A stretch of 64,000 nucleotides of DNA, taken from the NCBI RefSeq assembly GCF_024868665.1, contig NC_079906.1, forward strand, positions 12,896,807 through 12,960,806. Direction: 5' to 3'. The stretch comes from Triplophysa rosa (lineage: Eukaryota > Chordata > Actinopteri > Cypriniformes > Nemacheilidae). Of the stretch, positions 60,419-64,000 are shown piece by piece; within the stretch, counting starts at the first letter, position 1, and every line of letters starts with the position of its first letter. Below the pieces are notes generated by a model. It was not told where the DNA came from, made no database searches, and saw nothing but the letters and a program-made list of their open reading frames with translations. Both the position numbers and the translations under genes were made by a program.

Positions 60419-61868
60419 ATGTCCCGCTGTTCTCGTGGGTGCAATACACTCATCGAGGAGGGGGACGGACACAATGTCTGCCTCAAGTGCTTGGGTGTCC
60501 GGCACGCTGAGGCAGCCTTCGTGGATACGTTCTGCCCGCACTGCGGGCGGATGGCGATCCAGACGTTGCGGTCACAGGTGGCTGTGTTCTTTATGGACCC
60601 AGCCACCACCTCGTCTGCTTCCCGTTCCGTGACAGCAGTGGCTACGGCCCGGCAGTCCTTGACGGTGAGCAGCAAGGGTGATATGGGGATTACCATGAGC
60701 GTTAATCCGTCAGCCACAGGCTTGCGGACCGTTCGCGCCCCGTCTCGCTAGTCTGACCGTTCCCCAGGAGGCGGTCCCACCCCGTCTTGTTCCTCAGCCA
60801 CGTATTCGGAAACGGTGCATGATGAAGATTAGATGTCCCTTGCAGCATCGGAGGGTGACATACTGGCATCCTATCCCGACGATTCCTCAGAGCTCCCTCC
60901 CTCGGTAGGGGAGAGCCCAGAAAGAAGCGGACGTCGAAATGTCAGCCATGGTTGCCCGGGCCGCCGCGAGCATTGAGCTGCAGTGCACCGCACCGCGCCT
61001 TCCCCAACGCTCGTGGCTGGATACGTGGTACCTCGGCTCTGAGTGCGACTCCAAGCCGTACCCAGCCCCGGTCCCGTATTTCCCGGAGGTGCATGAGGAG
61101 CTCAGTAAGACCTGGAACGCCCCTTTTTCGGCTCGTTCCCATCAAACTAGTTCCGTCGCCACTTCCCTCGATGGTGGTCATCCTTTTTTCGATGTGCCCC
61201 AGGTGGAACGTGCCGTCACGGTACATCTGTGCCCGCAGACGACGGCCACCTGGAGAGGGAGACCTAGACTCCCGTCCAAGGCGTATAAGTTTTCAGCATC
61301 TCTGTTGTCGAAGGCTTACACTGCTGCGGGCCAAGCCGCCTCCTCTCTCCACGCCATGGCCATCCTGCAGGTCCACCACACCAAGGCGTTGAAAGAGCTC
61401 CACAAGGGTAAGACCGACCCAGCGCTTATGCAGGAACTCCGCACCACCACTGACCTCGCCCTACGGGCGACCAAGGTGACCGTGCAGGCTCTGGATCAGG
61501 CGATGTCCACACTTGTGGTCGAGGAGAGACACCTCTGACTGAACCTTGCGCAGATGCGTGACACCGAGAAAGTTCGCTTTCTTGACGCACCCATCTCGCA
61601 AGGGGGGCTGTTTGACGACACTGTCGAGGACTTCTCCCAGCAGTTCTCGACAGTGAAGCAGACGGAGGCCATTAAACACATCCTGCCCCGCTGCGACTTG
61701 ACCGCCTTTCGGCTGTCGAGATCATGTGCAGCGTCTGCTCCCCAGCAGCCCCAGGTCCTCTTTGACGCCGGCTCCGGCGCCCCCCACTCAGGCGGCCCCC
61801 GGAAGAAGACGTCGAGGAGGAGACCACTGCCCCGTCAGCAGCCACCGCGAAAGCAGAAGCGGCCCTGA
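60419..61868 (+). pseudogene. DIRS gag-like gene (copy 2), with stops and frame change
   Basis: It would encode the element's RNA-binding structural protein. The first frame (60419-60751) has a Cys/His cluster: NVCLKCLGVRHAEAAF then CPHCGRM. It ends at a stop. The second frame (60939-61538) carries FPEVHEELSKTWNAPFSAR, DVPQVERAVTVHLCPQT, SKAYTAAGQAASSLHAMAIL and LKELHKGKTDPALMQELRTT, and ends at a TGA immediately after VVEERHL. Copy 1 near 11 kb has TGG (Trp) at that codon, so this is a point nonsense change. Beyond it the same frame goes on (61539-61868) with LNLAQMRDTEKVRFLDAPIS, then TVEDFSQQFS and a basic C-terminal tail (RKKTSRRRPLPRQQPPRKQ). With two breaks it cannot make full-length gag. 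Confidence 0.85.
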
Positions 61869-62319
61869 CCGGAGGACCCCAGGGAAGTCGAGAACACCAT
61901 AGGGCCCGACCCCAGCATTCCATCGCTGGTCGGTCGGACTGGGACGATCCCTGCCCCGTCCCAACACCTGTTGGGCCCCTCTGGGGGCCTAGCACCCACA
62001 TTCTCACAAAAAGAGATTCCTCTCTCCCTGGGTGTTTTTCACAGCTGCTCTCACCCTCTACACGACGGTGGTCGGCAACTCGACATTGCGTCACGGAGAG
62101 ACGCAATGTCGGGCATACTCAGCAGCCCTCAGCACTCTCGATCCGACGGTGTGTTGAACTGCATCATCGCCAGGCAGGTAAGTCAGCTGAGCCGATCTCC
62201 TCCCCGGGGACTTCCCCACGGCGAGGGATCCACACTGCTAGCCATCGAACCACCCCCCGGGGGATCGATGTCTCGGTCCCTGTGAGCCTGGTTAGAGCTG
62301 CCCAAACCGTCACGGTGGC

Positions 62320-62730
62320 TAGGGAAGACTATCCGTCTCGGCTACGCGATCCACTTCGCCAGACGCCCGCCCAAGTTTCGGGGCATCCTCTCCACCTCAG
62401 TCAGAGGCAAGGGTGCTCCCGTGCTTTGGGCCGAGGTCACCACCCTTCTGGCGAAGGAAGCGATCAAACTCGTCCCTCCAGCCGAGATGTTCAGCGGGTA
62501 CCCTGAACACGCACCTACACAAGCTGCCATTCAGGATGCTCACGCAGAAGCGCATCCTGACGTTTATCAGATGTCAAGATTGGTTCATGGCAATCGAACT
62601 GAAGGACGCGTACTTTCATGTCTCGATCCTCCCTCGTCATCGACCGTTCTTGCGGTTCGCTTTCGAGGGACAGGCACACACTCCTCCCATGAGTTCTCCC
62701 CTGCCGGCGAGACCATGTTGGTGTCTCCAC
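62320..62730 (+). pseudogene. DIRS reverse transcriptase fragment
   Basis: The first part reads IRLGYAIHFARRPPKFRGIL, WAEVTTLLAKEAIKLVPP and AEMFSGYP. A frame change with a short deletion follows at about 62505. The next part reads LHKLPFRMLTQKRILTFIRC, then QDWFMAIELKDAYFHVSILP and RHRPFLRFAFEGQA. The DAYFHV box is the first palm motif, and the order is that of DIRS-type RT. The sequence diverges after FEGQA, so the part with the second catalytic Asp pair and all later domains is lost. The DNA from 62730 to 63045 has only scraps of open frame. Non-functional. Confidence 0.85.
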
Positions 62731-63047
62731 TGAATTCCTCCCTACGGCAGGAAGTGGCCTCCGTAGCGCGTTTCCTCAGTGAGGAAATAGCACTTCCCCA
62801 GTGGACCTTACGGTGCCGGGCGGCTTCTCGCCGTTAGAGAAGAAGGCCTCCACCCGTGACGGCCGGTGGCAGGGGCTTCCCACCTTCGGTCAAAAAGCTC
62901 TGGGACTCCCTACCTCTCCACTGGACGGTTACAATTTCATGCTAGCGCTCACATCTGACACGCTTAGACTAGTCAGCATCGCTTGCTAGAGATTGTGACG
63001 CGGCACAGCGCCGTGGTGTGTTCCATAGGAACCCCATCTGTCGGTTC

Positions 63048-63136
63048 GACACAACGTCGAGAGACCGACAGAAAGGGAACGTCTTGGTTACGGATGTAAC
63101 CTCTGTTCCCTGATGGAGGGAACGAGACATTGTGTC
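63048..63136. repeat. Internal complementary region of DIRS copy 2
   Basis: 63048-63080 is complementary to the left outer end 60055-60087 (31 of 33 bases). 63081-63136 is complementary to the right outer end 63355-63410 (55 of 56 bases). This joined complement of both ends is a hallmark of DIRS elements and is thought to template the circular replication intermediate. Confidence 0.9.
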
Positions 63137-63194
63137 CTTCATGCCATAACGCTGGCTGCACACTGCAGCAGTCGAGAGATGCTCTCAGGCTCCT

Positions 63195-63410
63195 CAGCCC
63201 AAAAGGTGAATGAATGCAGCACGCCGTCTTCCTTTTATACCCGGATATCCGGGGCGGAGTCCGGCATGCAAATTTCATTTGCCAATTTCATTGGCCTTTT
63301 CAAAAGTTAGTCTGAAGACGATAGGTTCTCAAGTCAAACCCCATCTGTCGGTTCGACACAACGTCTCGTTCCCTCCATCAGGGAACAGAGGTTACATCCG
63401 TAACCAAGAC
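63195..63410 (-). repeat. Right inverted terminal repeat of DIRS copy 2
   Basis: Reverse complement of the left ITR body, then the 56-base right tip (63355-63410), which is absent from the left end. It includes cttttatacccggatatcc, the complement of a TATA-like region. Confidence 0.85.
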
Positions 63411-64000
63411 GATATATTGCATGCAGAAATAGCAACTTTTATTCAAATGTGTGCCTTTTTATTACCTAAAATTCAGTCTTATTGACTTTTCTCTGTTTGC
63501 CTGTGCTCTTATTGATCGAGACTAAACCTCTTGATATTCCCAGAAAATTCACAGCATAAAACGCTCTTTTCCTTTAAATGATAAGAGTTCATCTCTTACA
63601 TTTCCCACTCGCTGTGGACAAAGAGAGGAAAGAACAGGCTCAATAAAACCTCAGCCACCACACATCATTTATTACAGATATGCATGAAGCTACATACTCA
63701 TATTTCATGAAAATATTTGTGTATATAACCCACACGTGTACACACATATGTGCACACACCATTTATCCAACACAATCTCACCACAAACACTATTTTACGA
63801 GGCTACTTTGCACAAATGTGCACAATCTCTAGTCTGTCTGAAAGTACGATTTGCTTTTACACCATGCAGTAATAGTTAGGTTTAGAGGGGGGGTTAGGGG
63901 AGGGGCTTCAGTGTTCCACATTCTGCTAATCATACTTTTTTGTATGATTAGCGGCATACAAATTCATGCTAACTCATAAAGTAGTTTCGAAGTCCCATGA
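63411..64000. other. No gene; repeat-like start near 63870
   Basis: AT-rich flank. Around 63875 gttaggtttaga and gggttaggggagg resemble the telomere-like stretch of the repeat at 57321, so a related copy may begin here and be cut by the window end. A short inverted pair, aatcatac / gtatgatt, lies at 63928-63952. Confidence 0.4.

Larger units (their letters stand above)
60055..63410 (+). mobile_element. DIRS1-like retroelement with ITRs and internal complementary region (copy 2)
   Basis: DIRS elements are retrotransposons with inverted terminal repeats; they integrate through a tyrosine recombinase and make no target duplication. Left end gttccctttctatcgg, right end atccgtaaccaagac. The ITR bodies (about 60088-60240 and 63195-63354, inverted) share aggttctcaagtcaaaccc and gccggactccgcccc in matching orientation. 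The internal complementary region at 63048-63136 matches the complements of both outer ends. Gag and part of the reverse transcriptase remain; the rest of RT, RNase H, methyltransferase-like and recombinase parts are deleted. It is 3356 bp, against about 5-6 kb in intact relatives. Confidence 0.93.

Overview
The window looks like intergenic or intronic DNA of a teleost fish, most likely a cypriniform. The evidence is the mix of repeats: a 5S-rRNA-headed SINE3-type SINE, DIRS1-like retroelements, a Tc1 element with IR/DR ends, many hAT-type and TTAA-flanked MITEs, Ty3/gypsy remnants and long GT/CA microsatellites in an AT-rich background. I recognise no host protein-coding gene, rRNA gene, tRNA gene or CRISPR array. 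A possible 39-nt exon near 58.9 kb is the only host-gene candidate, and it is weak. Every protein I can identify belongs to a transposable element. By eye, roughly 40-50% of the window is repeat-derived.

Layout. 0-10 kb: a 1.2-kb long-TIR element (606-1791), an inverted GT/CA microsatellite pair (4.4-4.7 kb), a TTAA-flanked MITE (5.87-6.24 kb) and a hAT-type MITE with a perfect 8-bp target duplication (8.05-8.54 kb). 10-18 kb: a small rearranged DIRS element carrying a gag remnant (10.64-12.18 kb), a strongly palindromic MITE and a solo LTR (15.1-16.0 kb). 18.3-24.9 kb: about 6.6 kb enclosed by matching 41-bp inverted termini. It holds a second solo LTR and an internal tandem repeat whose units begin with a motif like the terminal one; it is the least explained structure here. 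25-31 kb: three MITEs, then Ty3/gypsy pol (minus strand) joined head to head with a gag piece (plus strand).

34.5-38.8 kb: a hAT-type element that has received a nearly intact Tc1 transposon, a LINE remnant and another MITE. 43.8-46.9 kb: a non-autonomous hAT element, a composite MITE and the SINE3 copy. 48.97-51.38 kb: a decayed hAT transposase element nested in a MITE, each with matching flanking octamers, followed by another MITE. 51.9-57.9 kb: further MITEs and a GT-flanked dispersed repeat. 60.06-63.41 kb: a DIRS1-like element with inverted terminal repeats, an internal complementary region, gag and a truncated reverse transcriptase.

The genes do not form a host pathway. The window is a layered record of cut-and-paste transposons (Tc1, hAT, TTAA families), tyrosine-recombinase-type retroelements (DIRS), LTR retrotransposons, a LINE and a SINE. 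The Tc1 element and the larger DIRS element look youngest, because their terminal repeats are almost identical. I found nothing I could defend as a wholly new biological system. The best leads are the 18.3-24.9 kb element and the rearranged DIRS terminus near 11.9 kb.
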